Under the pieces are notes generated by a model. The model was not told the DNA's origin. It did not search any database and was given only the letters and a program-made list of their open reading frames with translations. DNA of 64,000 bases from Ulvibacterium marinum (GTDB lineage Bacteria > Bacteroidota > Bacteroidia > Flavobacteriales > Flavobacteriaceae). Location: contig NZ_RBCJ01000002.1 in NCBI RefSeq assembly GCF_003626755.1, positions 682,001-746,000 of the forward strand. Direction: 5' to 3'. The translations under genes and the position numbers were made by a program. Of the stretch, positions 46,240 to 55,721 are shown piece after piece. How positions within the stretch are numbered: position 1 is the first letter of the stretch; each line of letters begins with the position of its first letter.

Positions 46240-48639
46240 TTAATCTTGTGTAGGCTTAAATGTAAGTAAAGATTTTGAAGTTGCTTCTATTTCTTCCCTA
46301 TTCATCATCATTTTTCGGAATTCGCCATTGACGTACATTTGGGCCTGATCCTCGTAATAGGGACTAAATGGATTCCCGGACTGACCGGTAGGTAGGATAC
46401 TGATGCTATTCTCTATATCGGAAAAATCGATTATCCTACGAGTGGAAGGTCCGGTACTTACATTGTAAAGTCCGGTGTCATCAAAGTCGAAATACATATT
46501 GTTTATGACCTCCCTTGTGCCGTTTACCGGAAAAGGGCCCACATTGAAGAAAGAACGAAAAACTGCTAGCTGACCGATGGGGTGACCATGTTCTACTGTA
46601 TGTACCTTATTCCAGGTCCAATTGTTCCTATCGCTACCAAAGTCTTTTTCCAAGGATTCCAATGCCTGTGCGAAGGATTTTTGTACGATTTCCCTTTTTG
46701 TCTCTACTACCTCGGGTGTTCCGATGTCATCCCACCAGATCGAATTTGATTTTGCTGCCATGGGGGCAATCAATCTTTTGTGGAAATGGGTCTCTAAAAC
46801 TTGTGCGAATAATTCCTCCCCTAACTCATCGGCAAATGTATTTTTAAGGAAATGATAGATCCATCTGGTAAAAACAGTGGCCTCAACACTTTTCAAGGGA
46901 TAGTCGCCTTGCCAGTCCACCAATGCGTCCAACTCCTTAGTTTGCAAGTTATTTAGCTGTTTTAAATCCAAAGATTTCACCAAATCATCTACAACCTCGG
47001 GATGTACCGGGGATGTGACATCGGTAATCATTTCGACGACTGCTTCCCTGTCCCAATCATCTTTTTGTTCCAACAATTGGACAATTCTCCGAGCACGATT
47101 CTCGGGTAGGTAATATCCAGGGTACAACATCCCAGCAATGGAATCCGGCTGATTATTGGCCGAGTACACATAGTTCCATGGCGGATTTATTGCTTGTGGG
47201 TTTTGCGAAAAATCCAAATATTCCCTTTCCAGCGGCAGCCCGGCAAGGGGTTCATAAATCAATTTGGTCTGAAGGCCGTCCGGAATTTGGTACAACTTGG
47301 CGGTAGCCCACCAAGCCACATTCCCTTTTGCATCGCCATACATCATATTGAGACCGGGCGCATGGATATTGTTTAGGGCAGACTGAAACTCCTGAATATT
47401 GGAGGCGTGTATCATATCATAAAGCGCATGCATTACTTTATTCTCTTCTTTTGTGTAAATCCAATACATGCTTATGGGGCGTTCACCGGTTACTTGGTCA
47501 GCTATTCCGTTGAGTATTGGGCCATGGACCGTTTTTTTAAAATGAAAGGAAACATCAGCAGAATCCTTCACTTTTATGGTTTTGGAAACCATTTCATAAT
47601 CGGACCATCCATCGAGCGTTTTGTATTTTGAGCTATCGGAGGGATGTGGTTCCTCAAAATAAAAATCCACATCATCATTTTCGAACATGGTCATCCCATA
47701 GGCCAACTGACGGTTATGCCCCAGTATCGGGAAGGGAATGCCGGCCATATGATACCCATACTTTTCGTAAGTAGGGGTTATCACATGGGCCTCATACCAT
47801 ACGGCAGGTTGAGAGAAACCGATATGGGGATCGTTGGCAAAAATGACTTTCCCATTCTTGGTCTTTGTGGGTGAAATTACCCAGCTGTTGCTGCCTTCAA
47901 AAAACGGAAGCGCTATTTGTCCCAGAGCATCCGAAACCATAGCAGCAATGGTATTTTGCACAGAATCATTAGGAAATCCTTTGTGATTTTTAATCCAAAT
48001 ACTACTGGTATCCACGTTAATTTCCAAATCTTTGAGGTATTCCGGACCTAGCTGGTTTTTTATATTGGTCAATAAGGGATCTGTCTTGTGCGCCATGGCA
48101 AAGCTAAAAGCCATATACCCAACTGTATTATAAATGTCCCTCAATGTAAAAGGTTCTTTTTTAAGCCCGGTAAGATAAAACTCCAAGGGTGTGGGTCCGC
48201 TTAAAACAAATTGGTTTACGCCTTCCAAATAAGCTTGGGCAAGCTGAACCATTTCATGATCCATATCAAGCGAAGCCACAGTTTCCAAAGAGGCATCATC
48301 AATTCCCAGGGACAAAAAAAATTGATCGGTTGTTACCAAATCCCTTCCAAAGATTTCCGAAAGACCTCCCCTGCCTACCCTTCGTAATAATTCCATTTGC
48401 CATAATCGGTCTTGAGCATGTACATAACCCATTACTTTGAAGGCATCCTTTTTGGTTTTGCCGTAGATATGTGGAATGCCATAGGTATCGAAGTATACGT
48501 TTACTTCTTCAGAAAGACCAGAAAGTTGCTGCTCTCCTTCGTAGGTAGGGGTAAGTGAATTAATGAATATCCCTCCGCATAAAATGAAAATACCCAGGAT
48601 TGCCAAAAGAATCCATCCGAGTATTTTAAATTTTCCCAT
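46240..48639 (-). CDS. Penicillin acylase family protein (Ntn hydrolase)
   Basis: I use ATG 48639 (start MGKFKILGWILLAILG, a signal/anchor segment); the upstream extension is not supported. The protein of about 799 residues matches the alpha- and beta-subunit architecture of the family, with the autoproteolysis site in FFEGSNSWVISPTKTKNG, where the Ser after Gly becomes the N-terminal nucleophile. Conserved family segments ADNPHIGFSQPAVWYE-like (NDPHIGFSQP) and YGDAKGNVAWWATA are present. It acts in the periplasm on amides; the substrate is not known and could be an acyl-homoserine lactone, a beta-lactam side chain or a peptide. Confidence 0.9.
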   Translation of the reverse strand: MGKFKILGWILLAILGIFILCGGIFINSLTPTYEGEQQLSGLSEEVNVYFDTYGIPHIYGKTKKDAFKVMGYVHAQDRLWQMELLRRVGRGGLSEIFGRDLVTTDQFFLSLGIDDASLETVASLDMDHEMVQLAQAYLEGVNQFVLSGPTPLEFYLTGLKKEPFTLRDIYNTVGYMAFSFAMAHKTDPLLTNIKNQLGPEYLKDLEINVDTSSIWIKNHKGFPNDSVQNTIAAMVSDALGQIALPFFEGSNSWVISPTKTKNGKVIFANDPHIGFSQPAVWYEAHVITPTYEKYGYHMAGIPFPILGHNRQLAYGMTMFENDDVDFYFEEPHPSDSSKYKTLDGWSDYEMVSKTIKVKDSADVSFHFKKTVHGPILNGIADQVTGERPISMYWIYTKEENKVMHALYDMIHASNIQEFQSALNNIHAPGLNMMYGDAKGNVAWWATAKLYQIPDGLQTKLIYEPLAGLPLEREYLDFSQNPQAINPPWNYVYSANNQPDSIAGMLYPGYYLPENRARRIVQLLEQKDDWDREAVVEMITDVTSPVHPEVVDDLVKSLDLKQLNNLQTKELDALVDWQGDYPLKSVEATVFTRWIYHFLKNTFADELGEELFAQVLETHFHKRLIAPMAAKSNSIWWDDIGTPEVVETKREIVQKSFAQALESLEKDFGSDRNNWTWNKVHTVEHGHPIGQLAVFRSFFNVGPFPVNGTREVINNMYFDFDDTGLYNVSTGPSTRRIIDFSDIENSISILPTGQSGNPFSPYYEDQAQMYVNGEFRKMMMNREEIEATSKSLLTFKPTQD

Positions 48640-48735
48640 CTGTACCATTTTTACAGTTAAGATAGGGGTATTACTAACAATAAAAAACACCTTTGGAGGT
48701 GCATTTTGTTGTATCCATCAAAAGCTAGAATGATT

Positions 48736-50736
48736 TTAGAGCTGTGGAACTTTGGCAATAGCTCCCCTTGTTTGTTCAAAATTTCTCAACCCTTGCTGTA
48801 GCCAATTACGATAGGTATCCTTATCGGTATATTGTACTGCCGAATTGAGCACTTCCAAATCCGAAGTCATAAGTACGTAATATGGCTGGGAGGCAGCGTT
48901 GAAGTTTATTGTCTGAAACGTTCCCCATTTCTGACCTATGGTCTTAATGGATTTCACCCGACCTGAATCGAATTTAAAATTGAACTGTTCCGATACCGGA
49001 AGCTCCTTACGATCATCTACGTACAAGGAAATAAGAACGTAGTCCTCCTTTAATACCGAATAAATATTTGGTTCGCTCCATACCTTTTCTTCCATCCTAC
49101 GGCAGTTTACACAGGCCCAACCCGTAAAATCCAATAGTATAGGCTTATTGACCCGTTTGGCATGGGAAAGACCTTCCTCAAAATCCTTAAAACAATCAAT
49201 GCCCAAGGGACAATCGCTCTCGATGGACTTTACACTATAAAAATCCGGAGGTGGAAAACCACTAAGCAATTTTAAACTGGAGGCATTAAACAAGCCTAAA
49301 ATAAGATACAAGGAAAATCCCACGCTTACCACTCCTGTGCCTATTCGTATAGGCGATAATTTCTGCCTCGGTCCGTCATGGGGAAAGCGAAAAATTCCAA
49401 AAAGATAAAGCGTTAAGAGCAGGAACAATACAATCCAAATGCTCAAGAAAATCTCTCTTTTAAAGATTCCCCAATTCCCTACCAAATCGGCATTGGAAAG
49501 GAATTTAAAGGCTAGGGCCAACTCCAAAAAGCCCAATACCACTTTCACCGTGGTCATCCATCCCCCGGATTTGGGCAACGAATGCAGCCATGCCGGAAAA
49601 AGGGCAAAAAGGGCAAAGGGCAAGGCCAGGGCCATTCCAAAGCCCAACATTCCCGCTGATAGATTGGTGGCCACATCCCCTTCGGCCAAAGTGGTACTTC
49701 CCAGTAACCCACCTAAAATGGGGCCTGTACAGGAAAAAGAGACAATAGCCAAAGTAACCGCCATAAAGAAAATACCCAATCCACCACCCACCTTGTTGGA
49801 AGCGGAATCCATGGCATTGGCCCATGAACTTGGTAAGGTAAGTTCATAATAACCAAAAAATGAAAAGGCGAAGAACACAAATACCAAAAAGAGAAAGAGG
49901 TTGAGCCAAATATTGGTGGCTATGGTATTCAATATTTGCGAATCGATGGAATCAAAAAGATGAAAAGGTACGCTCAACAAAAAGTAAATCAATATGATAA
50001 AAAAACCATACAATAATGCATTGACCACTCCTTTGGATTTCTTTTGCGACTGTTTTGTAAAAAATGAGACCGTAAGCGGTATCATGGGAAAAACGCAAGG
50101 GGTCAATAGCGCAATTAGTCCACCCAAGAAACCGAGACCAAAAATAGTCCATATGCCGGATTCGGATTCCGAAGTTCCAATCTCGACATCTCGCAAAAGC
50201 TCTTTGTTCTTTAAATTCAATCTTAGCGAAGCACTCAAGGCCTCACTTTTTTCGTCAATCACCTTATCTTCAGTAATGATGGCACCTCCATCCAAAGAAA
50301 ACGAAAAGTTCTCTTCAGCAGGAATACAAACTTCCTTGCAGACTTGATACCAGAGGTTTACATCAACTTGCCGAACATCGGGATTTAACAATCGAATTCT
50401 TTGGGTAAATACAACTTTCTCCTTAAAAAAGGTTTCATCGACCTCAAAAATATCGCTGTACTCAGTAATTGTTTTACTTTCCTTGGTCTTCCCCAGAAGT
50501 TCATACGCTATACCAGACCCTTCATATTTGAATTCGCTGGGGAATGCTCCCCCTTCAGCCGTATGTTGGGAATACACATGCCAGCCCTCATGGATTTTTC
50601 CCGTAAAAACAAGTTCATATTCGGTATCCGAGATTTTGTTGGCTTTATGGGACCAAAGCACGGGATTTTCGTCATCCTGTGCAAAGGACAATAAACCGTT
50701 AAAAACCAATACTATAAAAAGTACTATGTTTTTCAT
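48736..50736 (-). CDS. dsbD: DsbD-like thiol:disulfide interchange protein
   Basis: The 666-residue protein has a signal peptide, an N-terminal domain with the Cys pair CKEVCIPAE, a transmembrane reductase core of about eight helices with the conserved Cys in TPCVFPMIP and SCTGPILGG, and a C-terminal thioredoxin-like domain with WACVNCRRM. Electrons pass from cytoplasmic thioredoxin to periplasmic partners. It overlaps tilS by four bases (ATGA-type), so it is co-translated with it. Confidence 0.92.
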   Translation of the reverse strand: MKNIVLFIVLVFNGLLSFAQDDENPVLWSHKANKISDTEYELVFTGKIHEGWHVYSQHTAEGGAFPSEFKYEGSGIAYELLGKTKESKTITEYSDIFEVDETFFKEKVVFTQRIRLLNPDVRQVDVNLWYQVCKEVCIPAEENFSFSLDGGAIITEDKVIDEKSEALSASLRLNLKNKELLRDVEIGTSESESGIWTIFGLGFLGGLIALLTPCVFPMIPLTVSFFTKQSQKKSKGVVNALLYGFFIILIYFLLSVPFHLFDSIDSQILNTIATNIWLNLFLFLVFVFFAFSFFGYYELTLPSSWANAMDSASNKVGGGLGIFFMAVTLAIVSFSCTGPILGGLLGSTTLAEGDVATNLSAGMLGFGMALALPFALFALFPAWLHSLPKSGGWMTTVKVVLGFLELALAFKFLSNADLVGNWGIFKREIFLSIWIVLFLLLTLYLFGIFRFPHDGPRQKLSPIRIGTGVVSVGFSLYLILGLFNASSLKLLSGFPPPDFYSVKSIESDCPLGIDCFKDFEEGLSHAKRVNKPILLDFTGWACVNCRRMEEKVWSEPNIYSVLKEDYVLISLYVDDRKELPVSEQFNFKFDSGRVKSIKTIGQKWGTFQTINFNAASQPYYVLMTSDLEVLNSAVQYTDKDTYRNWLQQGLRNFEQTRGAIAKVPQL

Positions 50737-52040
50737 GTATTCAATTCGAATTTTACAATCTCACAGGTATTATCCACAACCTTAAAACGTTCGTCAGCTC
50801 TTTTTCCTACCACCCAGACAATAGCGTCACCAGAACATAGCAACCACTGTTTTTCTTTGGAAATACTATCCATTTTCTCATCCTTAAAGAATTTGGAGAC
50901 TTTTTTTTTGCCCTTCATTCCCAAAGGATAAAAATAGTCGCCTTTTTGCCATTTCCTTAAGGTCAGTGGATACTTTAACGTTTCCTTGGCCACATATAGT
51001 ACATTCTTTGAGGTTTCCTTAACATGCAATACTTGGCTTATCCTTAAGTGGATCGGGGTATGGATTTCCCCTACATCATTAGAAATGTAATAATCCTTTG
51101 TATTCTCTTCCTTGATTTCAGCCAACAAAAGAAAATCCCGGTCCTTTACCATTCTATGCGTCTTAGAGCGCACTTCTTTTCCACTCATGGCCGTAAGCAA
51201 AGATTTTACATCGTTCCATTCCGTAAAACCATATCCTTTGAAGAGGGCAAACAAATGGGCATCCAAAGGCTCCAATTTTAATACGGAGGCCACACTAATC
51301 CGTATTATCCCATCTTCACGCTGAAAAACAGTCTTCCTGATTTGATCTATATATAACACGGCCAATTTGGAGGTCCCCGTAATATACTGTTGGGTGTTTT
51401 TGAAGTTTTCCAAAAAAGTTGGATGGAGCTCTTTTAGTTTAGGTACAATTTCATGCCGGATTTTATTCCGTAAATATTTGGTGTCCGAATTGCTATTATC
51501 TTCACGCCATGCCAAGTTTTCAACTTTAGCATACTCTAGAATTTGGGATCTGGTAAAAGGCAATAAAGGTCGTGCCACTGTATCCGTCTTTTCGGGGATA
51601 CCGGTAAGACCATCAATTCCCGTACCTCTGGAAAGGTTGATCATAAAGGTTTCCAAATTATCATCCGCTTGATGGGCCGTCATCAAAATTTCAATATGGT
51701 TTTCCTGCATTACCTCAGCAAACCATTGATACCGAAGTTCACGTGCAGCTAATTGAACCGATACTTTATTTTTAGCAATATAATCCATTGTTTCAAAACG
51801 TGTTGAAAAAAAAGATTTAGATAATTCAAAAGCCAAATCCTTTACAAATATTTCATCGATATCACTTTCCTCACCCCTTAGCTGAAAATTGCAGTGGCCT
51901 ATGGCAAAATCCAATTCGGTATGGTGACAGAGATGGGCCAATACGATACTATCCACTCCCCCGCTACAGGCCAGAAGAAATGGTTTCCCTACCAACTCAG
52001 GAAATTTTCTTTTGATATGTTTCTTGAATTTTGCTAACAC
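50733..52040 (-). CDS. tilS: tRNA(Ile)-lysidine synthetase
   Basis: TilS modifies C34 of the CAU-anticodon isoleucine tRNA to lysidine. The PP-loop motif LACSGGVDSIVLAHL lies near the N-terminus; the C-terminal part includes the TilS substrate-binding domain. I use the GTG start at 52040 (435 residues, LAKFKKHIKRKFPEL), because homologues begin with a short FKxHI segment; the longer frame would start at 52094. It overlaps the downstream dsbD-like gene. Confidence 0.92.
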   Translation of the reverse strand: MLAKFKKHIKRKFPELVGKPFLLACSGGVDSIVLAHLCHHTELDFAIGHCNFQLRGEESDIDEIFVKDLAFELSKSFFSTRFETMDYIAKNKVSVQLAARELRYQWFAEVMQENHIEILMTAHQADDNLETFMINLSRGTGIDGLTGIPEKTDTVARPLLPFTRSQILEYAKVENLAWREDNSNSDTKYLRNKIRHEIVPKLKELHPTFLENFKNTQQYITGTSKLAVLYIDQIRKTVFQREDGIIRISVASVLKLEPLDAHLFALFKGYGFTEWNDVKSLLTAMSGKEVRSKTHRMVKDRDFLLLAEIKEENTKDYYISNDVGEIHTPIHLRISQVLHVKETSKNVLYVAKETLKYPLTLRKWQKGDYFYPLGMKGKKKVSKFFKDEKMDSISKEKQWLLCSGDAIVWVVGKRADERFKVVDNTCEIVKFELNT

Positions 52041-52131
52041 AAAACAAAGGTAGCGGAAAAGTTTATAGTTGAGATTTATCGGAAACAAAGACAATTGTTC
52101 CCCTTTGCCAAATCTTTTTGCACGGCTTGGT

Positions 52132-53430
52132 CTAATCCTCTAATACTTCCCGCATGGCTTTGGCCTTAACAAGACACTCCTCATATTCTTTTTCAGGATT
52201 CGCCATGGCCGTAATGGCACTGCCTACGGAAAAAGACACATATTGCTTCGAAGCATTGTACAAAATACTACGTATGACTACATTAAAATCAAAATCTCCT
52301 TCCGGCGTAAAATAACCCACCGCACCGCTGTAGAGACCTCTTTTAAAGGACTCCAGCTCCTCTATAATTTTCATGGCCGAAATTTTAGGCGCCCCGGTCA
52401 TACTACCCATCGGAAAGGTTTCCTTAATGATTTCCACCGCATTTTTAATAGATTCCACCCTTGCTGTTATTGTTGAAATCATTTGATGTACTTGACTAAA
52501 AGTGTATACTTTACCAAGTTCTTCTACGGTAACACTGCTTTTTTTTGCACTCTTGGACATGTCGTTCCGGACCAAGTCTACGATCATGATATTTTCGGCG
52601 CGTTCTTTTTTATCATGAACCAAGGAAACTCTTAGGTTTTCATCTTCGGTTATGTCATCAGAGCGCCTCGCAGTACCTTTAATTGGTTGGGAAATAATTT
52701 TGGTTCCCAACTTTTTAAGATAGCGCTCCGGAGAAGCCGAGAGCAAATACTTGTCTTTCAGGTTTAGATATACCGAAAAGGGAGCGTTGGAAATATAGTT
52801 TAGCTTTTGATAGGTACGCAAGGGGTCAATTTGTGTGTCCGTTGCATAGAACTCCTGGCAAAAATTGGCTTCATAGATATCACCTCTATGAATATGGCCC
52901 AACATCTTTTCCACTCTACTAAAATACTCATCTTTGAAAATGCGCATGCGTATACGGATATTCTCGGTAGTTTGGATAGGCTCCCTATTTGCAAAGTCCC
53001 AATCGGATATCGCACTAAAATCTTGCTCAATTTCATCATCCAACATATTCAGGTAGATGAAGTCCGCAATACCTTCATTTAATCGGATAATTTTCTTGGG
53101 CTGAAAAAAAAACAATTCCGGAAAATCCAATCCGTCCGGATTATCGGAACTTAGTTGTTCCACATCATTTTTAAGGTCGTAGGCCAGATATCCAAACAGC
53201 CAATCCTTTGTTTGGGATTGGTATTCCTGCAGCTCTTGAAATGCATTGTTAAAATCGCTTTGGATACAAGTAAAGGCATCAACCGCGAGGATTGCATCGA
53301 AAGATCCATACGCATCAGGATGATCATTACCTTCCAGCCAAACGGCCTCCCTAAACTGCTGAGACCAGTGCAACAGGGAGTTTTTAAATTTTTGGGTGTT
53401 GGATATCGCGTAGGAAACCTTTTTTCTCAA
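52132..53430 (-). CDS. pabB: Aminodeoxychorismate synthase component I
   Basis: The 432-residue protein belongs to the anthranilate/aminodeoxychorismate synthase family; motifs include the Mg/chorismate-binding PMGSMTGAPKISAMKIIEELE, GAVGYFTPEG and the C-terminal EYEECLVKAKAM. PabB makes 4-amino-4-deoxychorismate for folate with PabA. The lack of an adjacent trp gene and the usual flavobacterial position favour PabB over TrpE. It starts in the stop codon of the upstream FMN reductase. Confidence 0.88.
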   Translation of the reverse strand: MRKKVSYAISNTQKFKNSLLHWSQQFREAVWLEGNDHPDAYGSFDAILAVDAFTCIQSDFNNAFQELQEYQSQTKDWLFGYLAYDLKNDVEQLSSDNPDGLDFPELFFFQPKKIIRLNEGIADFIYLNMLDDEIEQDFSAISDWDFANREPIQTTENIRIRMRIFKDEYFSRVEKMLGHIHRGDIYEANFCQEFYATDTQIDPLRTYQKLNYISNAPFSVYLNLKDKYLLSASPERYLKKLGTKIISQPIKGTARRSDDITEDENLRVSLVHDKKERAENIMIVDLVRNDMSKSAKKSSVTVEELGKVYTFSQVHQMISTITARVESIKNAVEIIKETFPMGSMTGAPKISAMKIIEELESFKRGLYSGAVGYFTPEGDFDFNVVIRSILYNASKQYVSFSVGSAITAMANPEKEYEECLVKAKAMREVLED

Positions 53431-53966
53431 GCTTTAATTTTGGATAAGAATTCCGCTATTTTCTCTTGGTGTAATTTTGCAACTCCTTCGTTTACAATGC
53501 CTTTGCTTTTGTCAAAATTATCTTTAAAATTGGGCAGGGAAAAGGTCAAAACTTCAGAAGCACCAAACCTGACCAAGGTTTTTTCTGCAATCTCCAAGGC
53601 TCCCAGACCTCCCCTTTTACCTCCCGAAGTAGACATGAGCAATACAACCTTGTCCAGCAAAAACTTGCGCTCCAAACGAGACAGCCAATCAAGCAAGTTC
53701 TTAAAATAAGCGGACATATTACCATTATGCTCATTTACGGAGATAATAAGTCCGTCCGCTTTGCTGATATCGTTCTTCAGTTCCACCAGGGAATTGGAAA
53801 ACCCCTTCTCCCTTTCATGGTCAATGCTATACATTGGAAAAGGAAAATACGCCATATTCAATAATTGAACGGCCTGATCGCCCACAACAGAGGCCGTATA
53901 TTTTACCAATTGAAAGTTAATGGAAGTTGAAGAATTGCTTCCCGCAAATGCCAATATTGTAGCCAT
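53427..53966 (-). CDS. NADPH-dependent FMN reductase family protein
   Basis: The 179-residue flavodoxin-like protein has AFAGSNSSTSINFQLVKYT near the start (phosphate-binding loop) and VISVNEHNGNMSAYFKNLLDWLSR with the flavin-site GNMSAYFKNLLDW region typical of the family. It reduces FMN or quinones with NAD(P)H, probably in the cytoplasm. It overlaps pabB by four bases and heads the pabB-tilS-dsbD train. Confidence 0.88.
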   Translation of the reverse strand: MATILAFAGSNSSTSINFQLVKYTASVVGDQAVQLLNMAYFPFPMYSIDHEREKGFSNSLVELKNDISKADGLIISVNEHNGNMSAYFKNLLDWLSRLERKFLLDKVVLLMSTSGGKRGGLGALEIAEKTLVRFGASEVLTFSLPNFKDNFDKSKGIVNEGVAKLHQEKIAEFLSKIKA

Positions 53967-54127
53967 TTAAGCGTTTTAATCGTTATTTGGCGAAAATAGG
54001 GCAAATGCAATTGAATTGCGAGTATTTTACCTAATTTTGCGTCGCAAAACATCCAAACCCACTGTTGCACAAGTATATAGACTTAGGTATTGGGGGTTCA
54101 ATGTGCTCAAAGGAGCTATAAATAGAT

Positions 54128-55312
54128 ATGGAAAAGAAGTCCGCTAGATTATATTTCATCGACGCTATGAGGGCCTGGGCCATCCTTATGATGCTCCAAG
54201 GACATTTTGTAGATGGCCTTTTGGATATGGGGTTCAGGGACAATTCCGTTGAAGGTTATACCATTTGGAAATATTTTAGGGGCATTACTGCTCCCGTATT
54301 CTTTACGGTATCGGGATTCATCTTTACGTACCTTTTGGTGCGGGCTCCCCAAAAGGGTTTTGACAACCCAAGGATTAAAAAAGGGGTCAGACGAGGATTG
54401 CAATTATTGCTTATAGGTTATCTCCTTCGCGTAAATCTATTTGGGTTATTGCAGGGCGAAATCTATGACTCTTTTTATCTAGTAGACGTATTGCACTGCA
54501 TCGGTCTTTCAATTTTGGGGATTATAGGCCTATATCTTTTGATGCAAAACCGAAAAAAATGGTTATTCCCTATGGTTCTGGCTTCAATTACTTTTCTATT
54601 GTTCCTGCTTGAACCTTTGTACAAAGCATTTTCGTATTCGTTTTTGCCGGATGCCTTGTCCAATTATTTTACCAAAACCAATGGTTCCGTCTTTACCATT
54701 TTTCCTTGGTTCGGTTACGCGGCTTTTGGAGGGTTTTTATCCCTATTATTTACCCGATTTAAAGACTTTAAGTATTTATATCCAGTAGCCATTGGAGCAG
54801 CTATGGTTTTTGGAATTTCATTCATTTTTTATTCATCCGATTTATTTTTGTTGATATCAAGATTTACTGGAATACAGTTGTTTGCGGATATTTATTTCAA
54901 TAATTACTTATTTATTCGCTTGGGGGATGTTTTTCTAGTATTTGCTGTATTCATGCTTTTTAGAAGCTTCCTTACCCACAACACTTTAATAAAAATTGGA
55001 CAAAGTACATTGTCCATTTATGTAATTCATTTCATTATCCTTTATGGGAGCTTTACCGGGCTGGGCCTATACCGATTTTTTCATCACTCTTTAACACCTC
55101 AGGTGGTTATTCCCAGTGCTTTGATCTTTATGGTCATTTGTACGTATACCGCTTTGTTATACGAACGGCATAAGGCAACCTTAAAATCGAATCTTCTTTT
55201 GGCCACCGGATATGTAAGGACCAAGGTAGAGCCTTCTTATCTTAATGCAAGTAAGATAGTTAGAGTCTCTTTAGGCCGATTACTTCGGCTATTTGGATTG
55301 GTTAAAAATTAA
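54128..55312 (+). CDS. DUF1624/heparan-alpha-glucosaminide N-acetyltransferase-like membrane protein
   Basis: The 394-residue protein has about ten hydrophobic helices. The N-terminus RLYFIDAMRAWAILMMLQGHFVDG and the helix pair YFRGITAPVFFTVSGFIFTYLL match the HGSNAT/DUF1624 acyltransferase-like family. The conserved His in QGHF could act in acyl transfer to a cell-envelope sugar. Its substrate is unknown. It begins divergently from the FMN reductase. Confidence 0.85.
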   Translation: MEKKSARLYFIDAMRAWAILMMLQGHFVDGLLDMGFRDNSVEGYTIWKYFRGITAPVFFTVSGFIFTYLLVRAPQKGFDNPRIKKGVRRGLQLLLIGYLLRVNLFGLLQGEIYDSFYLVDVLHCIGLSILGIIGLYLLMQNRKKWLFPMVLASITFLLFLLEPLYKAFSYSFLPDALSNYFTKTNGSVFTIFPWFGYAAFGGFLSLLFTRFKDFKYLYPVAIGAAMVFGISFIFYSSDLFLLISRFTGIQLFADIYFNNYLFIRLGDVFLVFAVFMLFRSFLTHNTLIKIGQSTLSIYVIHFIILYGSFTGLGLYRFFHHSLTPQVVIPSALIFMVICTYTALLYERHKATLKSNLLLATGYVRTKVEPSYLNASKIVRVSLGRLLRLFGLVKN

Positions 55313-55369
55313 GACCTCGCTTTTTCCTCTAATATCCTATTACGTATTTTCGTCTAAAAACAATTGGAT

Positions 55370-55600
55370 ATGAGCGATACAAAATATTCCCCTATTCCCG
55401 TAAATCTTGAATCTGGAAAGCGCTATTCATGGTGTAGCTGTAGCTTCAGTAGCGAACAACCCTTTTGTGATGGATCCCATAGGGCCAACAAAGCTACCCC
55501 TCCTTTGGTCTTTGAAGCCGAGGAGACCAAAGAAGCATGGTTATGCACCTGCAAACAGACCGGCACCCCGCCCTTTTGCGATGGCTCCCACAATGGATAA
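55370..55600 (+). CDS. Tandem CDGSH iron-sulfur protein
   Basis: I use ATG 55370 (76 residues; the TTG three codons earlier is less likely). Two CDGSH motifs are visible, CSCSFSSEQPFCDGSH and CTCKQTGTPPFCDGSH, each with the three Cys and one His that hold a [2Fe-2S] cluster, as in MitoNEET-type proteins. Function is probably electron transfer or cluster transfer in the cytoplasm. It is in the same direction as the neighbouring genes with 60 to 120 bp gaps. Confidence 0.95.
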   Translation: MSDTKYSPIPVNLESGKRYSWCSCSFSSEQPFCDGSHRANKATPPLVFEAEETKEAWLCTCKQTGTPPFCDGSHNG

Positions 55601-55643
55601 TTCTTTTCCGGATATCCTTAAAGGTACTGTAGATACGGCAAAT

Positions 55644-55668
55644 GACATATAGGTGACACCTAAATGTC
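55644..55668. promoter_or_regulatory. 25-bp near-perfect palindrome upstream of the XRE-fusion gene
   Basis: The site reads GACAT, one base, then TAGGTGACACCTA, one base, then ATGTC. The whole 25-mer is self-complementary except at its centre and at positions 6 and 20. No T-tract follows, so it is not a terminator. It lies about 50 bp from a candidate promoter and 54 bp before the XRE-type gene, which makes it a good candidate operator for that protein. Confidence 0.75.
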
Positions 55669-55692
55669 GCTATAAAGACCGGATTTGGCAGG

Positions 55693-55700
55693 TAGTTTTG
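55693..55700 (+). promoter_or_regulatory. Candidate -7 promoter box of the XRE-fusion gene
   Basis: TAGTTTTG fits TAnnTTTG exactly, 21 bp before the start codon at 55722. No TTTG box lies at the usual 19-bp distance, which suggests the promoter may need the upstream palindrome. Confidence 0.5.
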
Positions 55701-55721
55701 TAGTGAACAAAAATCAGAATC

